DNA of 64,000 nt, taken from an uncultured Bacteroides sp. Lineage in GTDB: Bacteria > Bacteroidota > Bacteroidia > Bacteroidales > Bacteroidaceae. Positions 44,242-52,246 of this stretch are shown here, in pieces. Location: positions 1-64,000 of the forward strand of contig CABUKU010000016.1 of the NCBI GenBank assembly GCA_902492205.1. The letters run 5' to 3'. How positions within the stretch are numbered: position 1 is the stretch's first letter; every line of letters begins with the position of its first letter. Under the pieces are notes generated by a model. The model ran no database searches and was not told where the DNA came from. It saw only the letters and a list, made by a program, of their open reading frames with translations. Position numbers and translations under genes: made by a program.

Positions 44242-44874
44242 ATGACATTTAAAGAATTCTTTTCATTTAAGAATAACCGTTTCTTTTGGATAAACATCAT
44301 TTTAATGGTGGTTGTCTGTTGTGTGTCGCTTTGGGGAGTGCTAAAGTGGTTGGATGACTATACCCAGCATGGCGAATCGGTTACGGTTCCCAAAGTAAGC
44401 GGTATGTTTGTAGATGAGGCTGTTTCAATCTTTAATAAAGAAGGATTGGTCTGTGCAGTGGTCGATTCGAGTTACCGCAAGGGAGTTGCTCCGGGGAGCA
44501 TTCTCGATCAAAGTCCTGTGGCAGGAATGAAAGTAAAAGCAGGAAGAACCGTTTATCTGACAATAAATTCATTAAGTGTTCCTTTGCAGGCTGTGCCTGA
44601 TGTAGCCGATAATAGCTCTGCCCGTCAGGCGGAAGCTAAATTACTTGCGGCAGGGTTTAAGCTGACCGATAATGAATTGATTGCCGGTGAAAAAGATTGG
44701 GTTTATGGAGTGAAGTACAATGGTCGTCGTCTTGGTTTTGGCGAAAAAGTTCCCACAGGAGCAAAGCTGACTTTGCTTGTAGGAAGCGGAGAGCGCGAAG
44801 CTGTGTCCGATAGTCTTGGCGCAGATACCCCTTCGTCCGGTGAGGATGCCGTGGTAGACGATTCTTGGTTCTGA
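44242..44874 (+). CDS. Membrane protein with PASTA repeats
   Basis: With the start at 44242 (30 bases after TATCTTTG) it has 210 residues: a short cytosolic tail, one helix (about 15-38), then two or more PASTA-type repeats (VPKVSGMFVDEAVSIFNKEG, then VPDVADNSSARQAEAKLLAAG) and an acidic tail. PASTA domains bind peptidoglycan; here there is no kinase or PBP domain. It begins a run with rluD, the Ddl-like gene and an acyltransferase, suggesting an envelope-related operon. Confidence 0.88.
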   Translation: MTFKEFFSFKNNRFFWINIILMVVVCCVSLWGVLKWLDDYTQHGESVTVPKVSGMFVDEAVSIFNKEGLVCAVVDSSYRKGVAPGSILDQSPVAGMKVKAGRTVYLTINSLSVPLQAVPDVADNSSARQAEAKLLAAGFKLTDNELIAGEKDWVYGVKYNGRRLGFGEKVPTGAKLTLLVGSGEREAVSDSLGADTPSSGEDAVVDDSWF

Positions 44875-44891
44875 TACGTAAATCATTCATA

Positions 44892-45959
44892 ATGGCAGAT
44901 TACTTAGAAGATATAGATGATTCTGTAGATGATGTGGAGCCTGTAGGCGATTCGCCGGAACTATATGAACATTTTCGTGTAGTAGTGGATAAAGGACAGT
45001 CTCCCGTCCGTGTTGATAAATATCTTTTCGAACGCATTGTCAATGCTTCGCGAAACCGTATTCAAAAGGCTGCTGAAGCCGGTATGGTAATGGCGAACGG
45101 TAAATCGGTGAAGAGCAACTATAAAGTAAAACCTTTGGATGTGCTCACCGTTATGATGGATCGCCCGCGTTATGACAATGAAATTGTACCCGAAGACATT
45201 CCCCTTAATATTGTTTATGAAGACAAAGACCTGATGGTAATAAACAAACCGGCAGGGCTGGTTGTGCATCCCGGTTGCGGAAACTATCACGGCACTTTGG
45301 TCAATGCAATAGCATGGCATTTAAAAGATAATCCCGATTATGATCCTAACGATCCGCATGTAGGTTTGGTACATCGCATTGATAAAGATACTTCCGGTCT
45401 TTTGCTTATAGCTAAGACTCCCAATGCAAAAACTCATTTGGGCTTGCAGTTTTTCAATAAAACGACCAAACGCAAATATCAGGCATTGGTGTGGGGAACA
45501 GTAGAGAATGATGAAGGAAGAATTGAAGGCAATATAGCCCGTAATCCTAAAGACCGCATGCAGATGGCGGTATTCTCCGATCCCGAGATAGGCAAACATG
45601 CCGTTACCCATTATAGAGTATTAGAGCGTTTGGGATATGTAACGCTGGTGGAATGTGTACTCGAAACCGGAAGAACGCATCAGATACGTGTACACATGAA
45701 GCATATCGGTCATACCTTGTTCAATGACGAACGCTATGGCGGACATGAAATCTTAAAAGGAACTCATTTCAGCAAATATAAGCAATTCGTAAACAACTGT
45801 TTTGATACTTGCCCCCGTCAGGCACTCCACGCCATGACACTTGGTTTCGTTCATCCTACTACGGGTGAAGAAATGTTCTTCACGTCAGAACTTCCTCAGG
45901 ATATGAGTGTTCTGATAGAAAAATGGAGAACTTATATTTCAAATCGTGATATAGAATGA
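44892..45959 (+). CDS. rluD: RluA-family 23S rRNA pseudouridine synthase (RluD-type)
   Basis: With the start at 44892 it has 355 residues: an acidic leader, an S4 RNA-binding domain (about 35-95), and the synthase core with HRIDKDTSG at 161-169, Asp164 being the catalytic residue. RluD modifies helix 69 of 23S rRNA; the exact target in this organism is inferred. Its last bases overlap the next gene by 4 (ATGA), so translation is coupled. Confidence 0.92.
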   Translation: MADYLEDIDDSVDDVEPVGDSPELYEHFRVVVDKGQSPVRVDKYLFERIVNASRNRIQKAAEAGMVMANGKSVKSNYKVKPLDVLTVMMDRPRYDNEIVPEDIPLNIVYEDKDLMVINKPAGLVVHPGCGNYHGTLVNAIAWHLKDNPDYDPNDPHVGLVHRIDKDTSGLLLIAKTPNAKTHLGLQFFNKTTKRKYQALVWGTVENDEGRIEGNIARNPKDRMQMAVFSDPEIGKHAVTHYRVLERLGYVTLVECVLETGRTHQIRVHMKHIGHTLFNDERYGGHEILKGTHFSKYKQFVNNCFDTCPRQALHAMTLGFVHPTTGEEMFFTSELPQDMSVLIEKWRTYISNRDIE

Positions 45960-46831
45960 AACGGAACATTGCCATAGTAGCAGAAGATAAAGCCTATGCT
46001 CATGAGCTAGCGGCTTTTTTTGATGAAAACAGATATAATTCTTATGTTATACTTGTAGACCGTCCATGTTGGACAGCTTTGCTGTCTGACGGCGCCAGAA
46101 CTGTAGTTGATAAGAATGACTTCAGCTTTTTTACCGATGAAACATGGGTGAAACCGGACTTTGCTTACATCGCTACCCATACTTATGGAAGCGGTGGAAA
46201 GTTACAGGGTTATTTTGATTTGCAGAAAATTCCTTATTCTTCGTCAAATCTGTTGGTTTCTGCGATTTCTTTTAATAAATTTGCATGTAATCAGTATTTA
46301 AAAGGTTTCGGGGTACGTGTGCCCGAAGGCTTGGTATTGAAAAAAGGATATGAAATATCCGCAGAAGATGTTGCCGAAAAAATAGGCTTTCCCTGTTTCG
46401 TGAAGCCTAATGAAGGAAGTGACAATGCTGCCGTTATGAAAGTAGACGGGAAAGAGGGAATGTGGCAGGCTATTGCAAATGCTTTCAGATATTCGGATGA
46501 GGTTTTGATTGAACCAGCCGTAGAAGGAACGGAAGTAGAATGTGCCTGTTATAAAACAAAGAAAAAAGAAGGATTATACCTTTCTGTTTCTTTGTCCGAA
46601 GATGTGGAAAGACGCATCAGGATGCTGACATCTGTTATTTATGATATTCTCGGTTGCTCGGGGATGGTCGTAATAAAATATATTGTAGACATAGATAATA
46701 AAATAAACTTATTGAGAATAAATGCCACTCCTCGGATAACCGCTGAAGGCTTTATTTGCCGGCAGGCTATTGAAACCGGACGGGACATGAAGGAGGTGAT
46801 GACAGATATTATAGAGAATAAATTCATATAA
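45956..46831 (+). CDS. Degenerate D-alanine--D-alanine ligase-like protein
   Basis: This 291-residue ATP-grasp protein keeps the Ddl outline (LQGYFDLQKIPYS near 83-95, FPCFVKP near 145-151, DILGCSG at 230-236). Key positions have changed. The usual HGxxGEDG loop reads HTYGSGG (75-81). The GSS loop after VKP reads GSDNAAV. The Tyr/Lys loop before the metal site is shortened. Aligned to DdlB, the metal-ligand Asp is Lys241 and the Glu is Arg254, while the third ligand, Asn256, stays; the Gly of the PGMT turn is Arg260. The frame is intact and coupled to rluD, so it is translated. A normal ligase seems unlikely; a structural or regulatory remnant is possible. Confidence 0.75.
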   Translation: MKRNIAIVAEDKAYAHELAAFFDENRYNSYVILVDRPCWTALLSDGARTVVDKNDFSFFTDETWVKPDFAYIATHTYGSGGKLQGYFDLQKIPYSSSNLLVSAISFNKFACNQYLKGFGVRVPEGLVLKKGYEISAEDVAEKIGFPCFVKPNEGSDNAAVMKVDGKEGMWQAIANAFRYSDEVLIEPAVEGTEVECACYKTKKKEGLYLSVSLSEDVERRIRMLTSVIYDILGCSGMVVIKYIVDIDNKINLLRINATPRITAEGFICRQAIETGRDMKEVMTDIIENKFI

Positions 46832-46833
46832 TT

Positions 46834-47988
46834 ATGGAAAAGCACGCAGAGTTTGACGAGATTCGTCCGTATCACGATGAAGAGCTTCCTCAAGTATTTG
46901 AAGAGCTGATTGCCGACCCGCAGTTCCAACATATTGCAACCGTTGCCATGCCCGGAATACCTTTTGAAGTCTTGGCACAAGGTATGCGCCAATGTAAAAC
47001 CAAATCAGAGTTTCAAAAGAACTTCGGTTATAAGATACTATGGAACATTGCCAAGTCTTGCTGTGACGGGCTGACACTCGACCATACTGCGATTAAAGAC
47101 AAAAAACTGGCTTATACATACATATCCAACCACCGGGATATAACCCTTGATTCGGGATTCCTTTCGGTTTTGCTTGTAGATCAGGGAATGGATACGGTAG
47201 AGATTGCAATAGGAGATAACCTGTTGATCTATCCCTGGATTAAGAAGTTCGTCCGTACCAATAAATCGTTTATTGTTCAGCGTGGGTTAAGTATGCGCCA
47301 GCAACTAGAGTCTTCCCAACGCCTTTCACGTTACATTCATCATACCATTACGGATAAGAACCAATCTATCTGGATTGCACAACGCGAAGGACGTGCCAAA
47401 GATTCGAGCGACCACACGCAGGAAAGCCTGTTGAAGATGCTTGCCATGGAAGGGGGAGAGGGAGATGCCATTGAGAGATTGCTATCGCTGAATATTGCTC
47501 CGCTATGTATCTCTTACGAATATGATCCGTGCGATTACCTGAAAGCAAAAGAGTTCCAGTTGAAACGTGATAACCCCGATTATAAGAAATCGGTAGACGA
47601 CGATTTGCTGAACATGGCGACCGGGATAACCGGATATAAAGGAAGGGTACATTTTAAGGTTGCTTCCTGTATCAATGAAGAACTGCTGAAGGTGGAGGAT
47701 AATTTGTCTAAGCAAGACTTGTTCACCAGCGTGGCGGTAATCATTGATAAAGCCATTCACAGCAATTATACTCTTTATGCAGGCAACTATGTTGCTTACG
47801 ATTTACTCTTGGGCAATGGTGAGTTTGCCGGTAAATACACGGAACAAGAGAAAGCACACTTTGAAGAATATGTGCAAAAGCAACTCGATAAAATAGATAT
47901 TCCAAACAAAGATATTCCTTTCTTGAAAGAAAAGATATTATATATGTATGCCAATCCGTTGATTAATTACTTGGAAGCAACCAAATGA
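46834..47988 (+). CDS. Glycerolipid acyltransferase (PlsB/PlsC superfamily)
   Basis: This 384-residue protein has the acyltransferase block SNHRDITLDSGF (98-109): His100 with Asp102/Asp106, near the HX4D motif but with one extra spacing. FIVQRG near 147-152 and WIAQREGRAKD near 185 match the second and third acyltransferase blocks. It most likely acylates lysophosphatidate or a related lipid at the membrane. It starts 2 bp after the Ddl-like gene and is overlapped by the next gene (ATGA). Confidence 0.85.
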   Translation: MEKHAEFDEIRPYHDEELPQVFEELIADPQFQHIATVAMPGIPFEVLAQGMRQCKTKSEFQKNFGYKILWNIAKSCCDGLTLDHTAIKDKKLAYTYISNHRDITLDSGFLSVLLVDQGMDTVEIAIGDNLLIYPWIKKFVRTNKSFIVQRGLSMRQQLESSQRLSRYIHHTITDKNQSIWIAQREGRAKDSSDHTQESLLKMLAMEGGEGDAIERLLSLNIAPLCISYEYDPCDYLKAKEFQLKRDNPDYKKSVDDDLLNMATGITGYKGRVHFKVASCINEELLKVEDNLSKQDLFTSVAVIIDKAIHSNYTLYAGNYVAYDLLLGNGEFAGKYTEQEKAHFEEYVQKQLDKIDIPNKDIPFLKEKILYMYANPLINYLEATK

Positions 47989-48650
47989 GAAGACGGTCTT
48001 TATACATAATATGTTTGCTGTGTGCAGTGCTTTTGCAGTTCTCCTGCAAAGATGATGCCTACACATATCCTCCCGTTCAACTGGAATTTGTTTGTGCCCA
48101 TATGGATGAAACAGGAACAGTCGATTATTTCCTGAACGATGACGGCAAAGCGTATTATGTTGACAATGCAGCCCGGTTTACCAAAATGCTTCCCGATACG
48201 GTTTACAGAATGATATGCAACTATGAAGTACTGAGTGCGGCTTCTTCAACCTCCAAAGGAAACGCCTTGGTTTATGCTTTGCAGCAAACGGTTTCTGTCA
48301 TCCCGATCAGTGAGGAAAAGCTTGTGGGGGATATGAAAACAGATCCGGTGGAAGTGCAAAGCATCTGGAAGAAAAGTGCCGGATACATCAATATGGTGCT
48401 GCTGGTAAAGTCGCAGGATGGGAAACATTTGTTTCATTTCGTCGAGAATGGCATAGCGGATGAAGGAGGACGCAAAAGGCTGAGTCTTACTCTTTACCAC
48501 GATAAGACGAATGATATTGAAGCCTATACCAAAAATGCTTATTTATCCGTTCCGCTTAATAAATATAAGGATGTGTTGACCGACGGCGATCTTATAGACT
48601 TTCATATCAATACACGCAGCGGGATGAAAACTTATAGTTTTACTTATTAA
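47985..48650 (+). CDS. NigD-like lipoprotein
   Basis: This 221-residue protein has a lipoprotein signal (LLQFSC, Cys21, then KDDAYT). The beta-rich body has a GYINMVLLVKSQDG segment as in the Bacteroides NigD-like family, whose function is unknown. It starts inside the last 4 bases of the acyltransferase gene (ATGA), so it is translationally coupled to that operon. Confidence 0.7.
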   Translation: MRRRSLYIICLLCAVLLQFSCKDDAYTYPPVQLEFVCAHMDETGTVDYFLNDDGKAYYVDNAARFTKMLPDTVYRMICNYEVLSAASSTSKGNALVYALQQTVSVIPISEEKLVGDMKTDPVEVQSIWKKSAGYINMVLLVKSQDGKHLFHFVENGIADEGGRKRLSLTLYHDKTNDIEAYTKNAYLSVPLNKYKDVLTDGDLIDFHINTRSGMKTYSFTY

Positions 48651-48662
48651 GAAATAAAAAGT

Positions 48663-49043
48663 ATGAAACGTGTACTGTCTCTGTTATCTTTATTCTCTCT
48701 CATTTGTTTCTCATGCAATAAAGGTGATTATAAAACGATGGATGTAAATGATTTCGAATCTTTGATTAATACGGACGAAGTGCAACTCGTAGATGTGCGC
48801 ACCGGGGTGGAATACTCGGAAGGACACATACCCGAAGCTATCAATATTAACGTAATGGATGACTCTTTCCGTACGCTGTCCGATTCTTTGCTGACGAAAG
48901 ATGTCCCTGTTGCCGTTTATTGCCGCAGTGGAAAACGCAGCAAAGCGGCTGCCGACATACTCAGCAAAAAAGGCTTTAAGGTTTATGAACTTGCCAAAGG
49001 ATTCAATTCATGGCAAGAAGCAGGTAAAGAGATTGTAAAGTAA
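48663..49043 (+). CDS. Rhodanese-like lipoprotein
   Basis: This 126-residue protein has a lipobox (ICFSC, Cys18) and a single rhodanese domain. LVDVRTGVEYSEGHIPEAIN (42-61) and the active-site loop CRSGKRS (Cys87) are both intact. It probably acts on sulphur or redox chemistry in the periplasm. It ends 11 bp from the stop of the convergent AraC regulator; no terminator fits in that gap. Confidence 0.92.
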   Translation: MKRVLSLLSLFSLICFSCNKGDYKTMDVNDFESLINTDEVQLVDVRTGVEYSEGHIPEAININVMDDSFRTLSDSLLTKDVPVAVYCRSGKRSKAAADILSKKGFKVYELAKGFNSWQEAGKEIVK

Positions 49044-49054
49044 ATCCGGCTGTT

Positions 49055-49969
49055 TTATTCGTTTTTTTCTCCGTTCTCCCTTCCGAAGTTGCGGTATTCG
49101 GTGGGAGTTAGCCCTGTATGCTTCTTAAAGAGAGCAAAGAAATGTTCCGTAGAAGCATAGTTGAGATAGAAAGCTATCTCTTTTACAGACTGCGAAGTGC
49201 CGATCAATAACTGCTTGGCTTTCCTTAGTTTCAATTCCTGAAAATACTTTGCCGGGGCATACCCCGTGTAATCCTTGAATACTTTCCTGAACCATGAATA
49301 ACTGATGTTCAGCTTCATGGCAAGCTCCATCGGATCGATATTTCTGCACACATTCTCATTCATGATAATCTTTGCACACTCTATCTTCTGGTCTATTTCT
49401 CCTGCTTCGAACAGTTTATTCTTTGAAATGGAAAGAATCATCCCCAATATGTGCATCACAATGCCTGCAAGATATTGCTGGCTCGAAATCTTATCGGCTT
49501 CCGCTACTTCTATGGCGCGGGTGAAGAGGTTGACCAGTTCTTCCTGAAGTCCCACTTCCAATATCTGGTTTTCCCGGCTTATGAATGAGTTGTCTATCAT
49601 ATTATCAATGATGGGACCTTCGAAGCCGATGTAATATTCATTCCACCCTGTTTCCTTCAGAGGGCGGTAAGTGTGCCATTGCCCGGGGAATAAAACCAAG
49701 ATGCGCCCTTTGTTGATGTCGGTTCGCTTTGTGCTGTCCGACTCAAAAACGCCCCTCCCTTTGGTGATATAGACAAACTGATACTCGCGAAGCACACGAC
49801 CTTTCTGTGCATTGAAGAAGTATCCCGAAGGATGGTCTTTCAAAGGATAGGGAGAGCCGGGACGGATGGACTGGAAACCTACGGTATTGACCGACAAGCC
49901 GAACTTATGGTCCATGTCGTTGACGATAAGGTATTTAAAATCTACGCCTAAATCATTGTAGCTTTCCAT
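49055..49969 (-). CDS. rhaR: AraC-family regulator, probable RhaR
   Basis: I choose ATG 49969 (304 residues) because the TATTTTTG -7 box at 49999-50006 lies inside the longer frame that starts at 50020. An N-terminal cupin-like sugar-binding domain (GRILVLFPGQWHTYRPL) is followed by two HTHs (MELAMKLNISYSWFRKVF; VKEIAFYLNYASTEHFFALF). Its place right behind the rhamnose operon matches Bacteroides thetaiotaomicron RhaR, which activates rhamnose genes in response to rhamnose. That is by synteny. Confidence 0.82.
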   Translation of the reverse strand: MESYNDLGVDFKYLIVNDMDHKFGLSVNTVGFQSIRPGSPYPLKDHPSGYFFNAQKGRVLREYQFVYITKGRGVFESDSTKRTDINKGRILVLFPGQWHTYRPLKETGWNEYYIGFEGPIIDNMIDNSFISRENQILEVGLQEELVNLFTRAIEVAEADKISSQQYLAGIVMHILGMILSISKNKLFEAGEIDQKIECAKIIMNENVCRNIDPMELAMKLNISYSWFRKVFKDYTGYAPAKYFQELKLRKAKQLLIGTSQSVKEIAFYLNYASTEHFFALFKKHTGLTPTEYRNFGRENGEKNE

Positions 49970-49998
49970 AGTAACCGGGTTCTGTGATTTGGATAACG

Positions 49999-50006
49999 CA
50001 AAAATA
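49999..50006 (-). promoter_or_regulatory. -7 box TATTTTTG for the AraC regulator
   Basis: A TAnnTTTG match on the minus strand 30 bases before ATG 49969. It separates the regulator from the rhamnose operon as its own transcript. Confidence 0.55.
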
Positions 50007-50096
50007 GGGATATTTTGCATATTATCTCTGTTTTATCCATTATAATTTGATGTTTCATAGGCAGTAATTAGGTGACTTGTGCCGTCTGATTAAATG

Positions 50097-50184
50097 TTTC
50101 ATTGCAGTGGAACGTATGTTTCTCTGCAGTGAAACGTTTATTCCACTGCAGAGAAATGTACGTTCCACTGCAGTGGAATACTTA
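50097..50184. repeat. Four-unit 22-bp palindrome array, CACTGCAGTG
   Basis: TGCAG starts at 50103, 50125, 50147 and 50169, each 22 bp apart. The last unit, TTCCACTGCAGTGGAA, is a perfect 16-bp palindrome; the others carry one to three changes. It lies between the rhamnose operon terminator and the regulator promoter. Confidence 0.93.
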
Positions 50185-50234
50185 ATATGGCGGGAAGAAA
50201 GTATTAATTAGTACCGAAAGAAGGGGGAATTAAT

Positions 50235-50280
50235 AAGGAAAGGGCGCCAAAAAAGTCTTTTATAACTTTTTGACGCCCTT
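50235..50280 (-). terminator. Terminator of the rhamnose operon
   Basis: AAGGGCG-C-CAAAAAAGT pairs with ACTTTTTG-A-CGCCCTT (50240-50255 and 50265-50280), closing 21 bp after rhaD on the minus strand. Confidence 0.85.
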
Positions 50281-50301
50281 GTACTTATACTGAGATACTG
50301 C

Positions 50302-51111
50302 TTACTTCGGCAGATTGAACGCTATGGTCATTTCGTGCATTTGCTCTTGGCTCATGCCGTCGGGCTCAAAGCCCATGTTCTTGCAGTTGATATAGATTTG
50401 AGCCGATTTGCTGAGAACATCCACTTGGTCGAAAGCCTCCATGATGTCCGTACCTACGGCAAACACTCCGTGCTTTTCCCAAAGGGTTACATCATAGTCG
50501 TCGAGTTCTTTCAACGTGCCGTCGGCAAGTTCCACGGAACCGGGCAGTTGATAAGGGATGATTCCCACACCGCGCGGACAGAATGCCTTGGTTTCGGGAA
50601 TCATGCTCCAAAGCAAGTTGGTCATGACGTCTTTTTGGAGGAACTTCTTGCTGTGGCTCATGGCTATAAGCTCAATGGGATGCGTGTGCAAGGATGCTTT
50701 GTAGGGGCTGCCTTTGCCAATCAGGTAGTTGTGTACACTGAGGTGGGCAGGAAGCTCGGATGTGGGCTTTACCGGTGCATCGGCTATCATCACATAGCTT
50801 GCACAGTCGTCGAGGATGCGGATGATAGAACCGTTTTCCATAGGCCAACGGGCAAGGTCGCGCATGCGTTTGTTCGTTCCTTTGCAAAAGAAGTAGCAGC
50901 CTTTCAGGTGGGGCAGGGTAACGCCGATGGGCATAACGTCACTGATAGGAGTCATTGTGCGGACTTCGTCATCTATATACTCGGTGATGTTTACGGTGAT
51001 ATTACCGCCATTACGTTCCGCCCAGCCTTTTTGCCAGAGGTATCCGGCTACTTCGGCCACTTTGTTCACTTCTTTAGCCAGTGCGGGACGGTTTTCTAAT
51101 ATTGATTTCAT
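50302..51111 (-). CDS. rhaD: L-rhamnulose-1-phosphate aldolase
   Basis: This 269-residue class II aldolase splits rhamnulose 1-phosphate into dihydroxyacetone phosphate and L-lactaldehyde. Zn-binding His residues occur in SLHTHPIELIAM near 140, and WEKHGVFAVG carries the third His. Length matches RhaD (274). It is the last gene of the rhamnose operon. In B. thetaiotaomicron a lactaldehyde oxidoreductase gene follows; here a terminator does. Confidence 0.95.
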   Translation of the reverse strand: MKSILENRPALAKEVNKVAEVAGYLWQKGWAERNGGNITVNITEYIDDEVRTMTPISDVMPIGVTLPHLKGCYFFCKGTNKRMRDLARWPMENGSIIRILDDCASYVMIADAPVKPTSELPAHLSVHNYLIGKGSPYKASLHTHPIELIAMSHSKKFLQKDVMTNLLWSMIPETKAFCPRGVGIIPYQLPGSVELADGTLKELDDYDVTLWEKHGVFAVGTDIMEAFDQVDVLSKSAQIYINCKNMGFEPDGMSQEQMHEMTIAFNLPK

Positions 51112-51139
51112 TCTGTTTATACTTAAAATTAATTGTTCT

Positions 51140-52171
51140 TTAGTTCTGTGCCATTGCCACTACGATGATAGAGGAAATGAGCACTGCAAGCCCGCATATA
51201 AGCACTCCGATGGTGGATGCGTTTACTCCTTTCCACTCTTTCAGTATGATTCCCCATACATTGGAGAAGGTTACGTTGAGAGACATCAGGATGCTCCATG
51301 AGAATGCCAGCAGGATGGGAGACTCGGATAGGAAGCTCTTTCCCATTTCCAATCCGAAGAACTGCGAATACCACAGCACTCCCGCCAATGCGCAAAATAA
51401 GATATTGTTTACCAGATCGCCGCCTTTCACGGAGAAGTATTCTTGCCCTGTCTTATTCTTTATGTTCTGCCAGATGCAATAAACGGCATTGGTAAAGAAT
51501 CCCCCGAGGGTTACGAGGAAGATAACGGGCAAGCCTGCATAGAGCCCTTCCACTCCTTGGGCAAGGGCGGCTTCCTTGATGGGCGTTCCGGCTTCGAGCC
51601 CCAAAGCGAAGCAGGCACTCATCACACCGGCAAGCAGGGCAACGAGTAAGCCTTTGGTCAGCGCGAAGTCCTTGACGGCGGCTTTCTTTTCTTCTTCGCT
51701 CATGTTCTTTGAGCGCAGGCTTCCGGCATATCCGATGACGGCAATACCTGCAAGGGTGATGCACACCCCGATCAGCAAGGTCAGTCCCGCACCGTGAAAC
51801 AAGTCTTCACCTGCGAAAATAGCGGGGAAAAGTGTTCCGAATCCTGCACAAGTGCCGAGTGCGATGCTTTGTCCCAAAGCTACTCCGAGGTAGCGCATGC
51901 TCAGTCCGAAGGTAAGCCCGCCTATTCCCCAAAGCACTCCGTAGATGATAGCCGGCATGGCGCCGCCCGAACTCCATAGTGCGCAAAGGCTGCTGCCTGC
52001 GGGGATGGCAAGCAAAGCTCCGAGCAAAGGAAATACCAACCATGCAAAGATGCCTTGCACCAGCCAGAAGCTTTCCCAGCTCCATTGCCTTACCTTGTTT
52101 ATAGGTACATAAGAACTGGACTGCCCGAAGCTGCCCAGCGCTATGATGATTAATCCGATGAGAACATTCAT
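51140..52171 (-). CDS. rhaT: L-rhamnose-proton symporter
   Basis: This 343-residue protein has 10 predicted helices and the RhaT pattern (GQSSSYVPINKVRQWSWE at 15-32, SFWLVQGIFAWL). It imports L-rhamnose with a proton. Length is normal (344 in Escherichia coli). Codon use is GC-rich compared with the window. Its start codon abuts a TAGTGATTAG-type repeat that fills the gap after rhaA. Confidence 0.94.
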   Translation of the reverse strand: MNVLIGLIIIALGSFGQSSSYVPINKVRQWSWESFWLVQGIFAWLVFPLLGALLAIPAGSSLCALWSSGGAMPAIIYGVLWGIGGLTFGLSMRYLGVALGQSIALGTCAGFGTLFPAIFAGEDLFHGAGLTLLIGVCITLAGIAVIGYAGSLRSKNMSEEEKKAAVKDFALTKGLLVALLAGVMSACFALGLEAGTPIKEAALAQGVEGLYAGLPVIFLVTLGGFFTNAVYCIWQNIKNKTGQEYFSVKGGDLVNNILFCALAGVLWYSQFFGLEMGKSFLSESPILLAFSWSILMSLNVTFSNVWGIILKEWKGVNASTIGVLICGLAVLISSIIVVAMAQN

Positions 52172-52246
52172 AGTGATTAGTTTTTTAGTGATTAGTGTTT
52201 AGTGATTAATGATTAGCAGTACTAATCACTAATCACTAACCGCTAA
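52172..52246. repeat. GTGATTA/TAATCAC heptad repeat between rhaA and rhaT
   Basis: GTGATTA occurs at 52173, 52188 and 52202, and its complement TAATCAC at 52223, 52230 and 52244, with steps of 7 and 14-15 that sum to 21-22. The 27 bases 52171-52197 are identical to 59577-59603 in the arginine operon. The two orientations can pair as a hairpin in the rhaA-rhaT transcript. Confidence 0.85.

Noticed and set aside
47985..49043. The two lipoproteins as part of a polysaccharide-utilisation locus
   Set aside because: There are no SusC/SusD homologues, and the first gene is translationally coupled to the acyltransferase operon.
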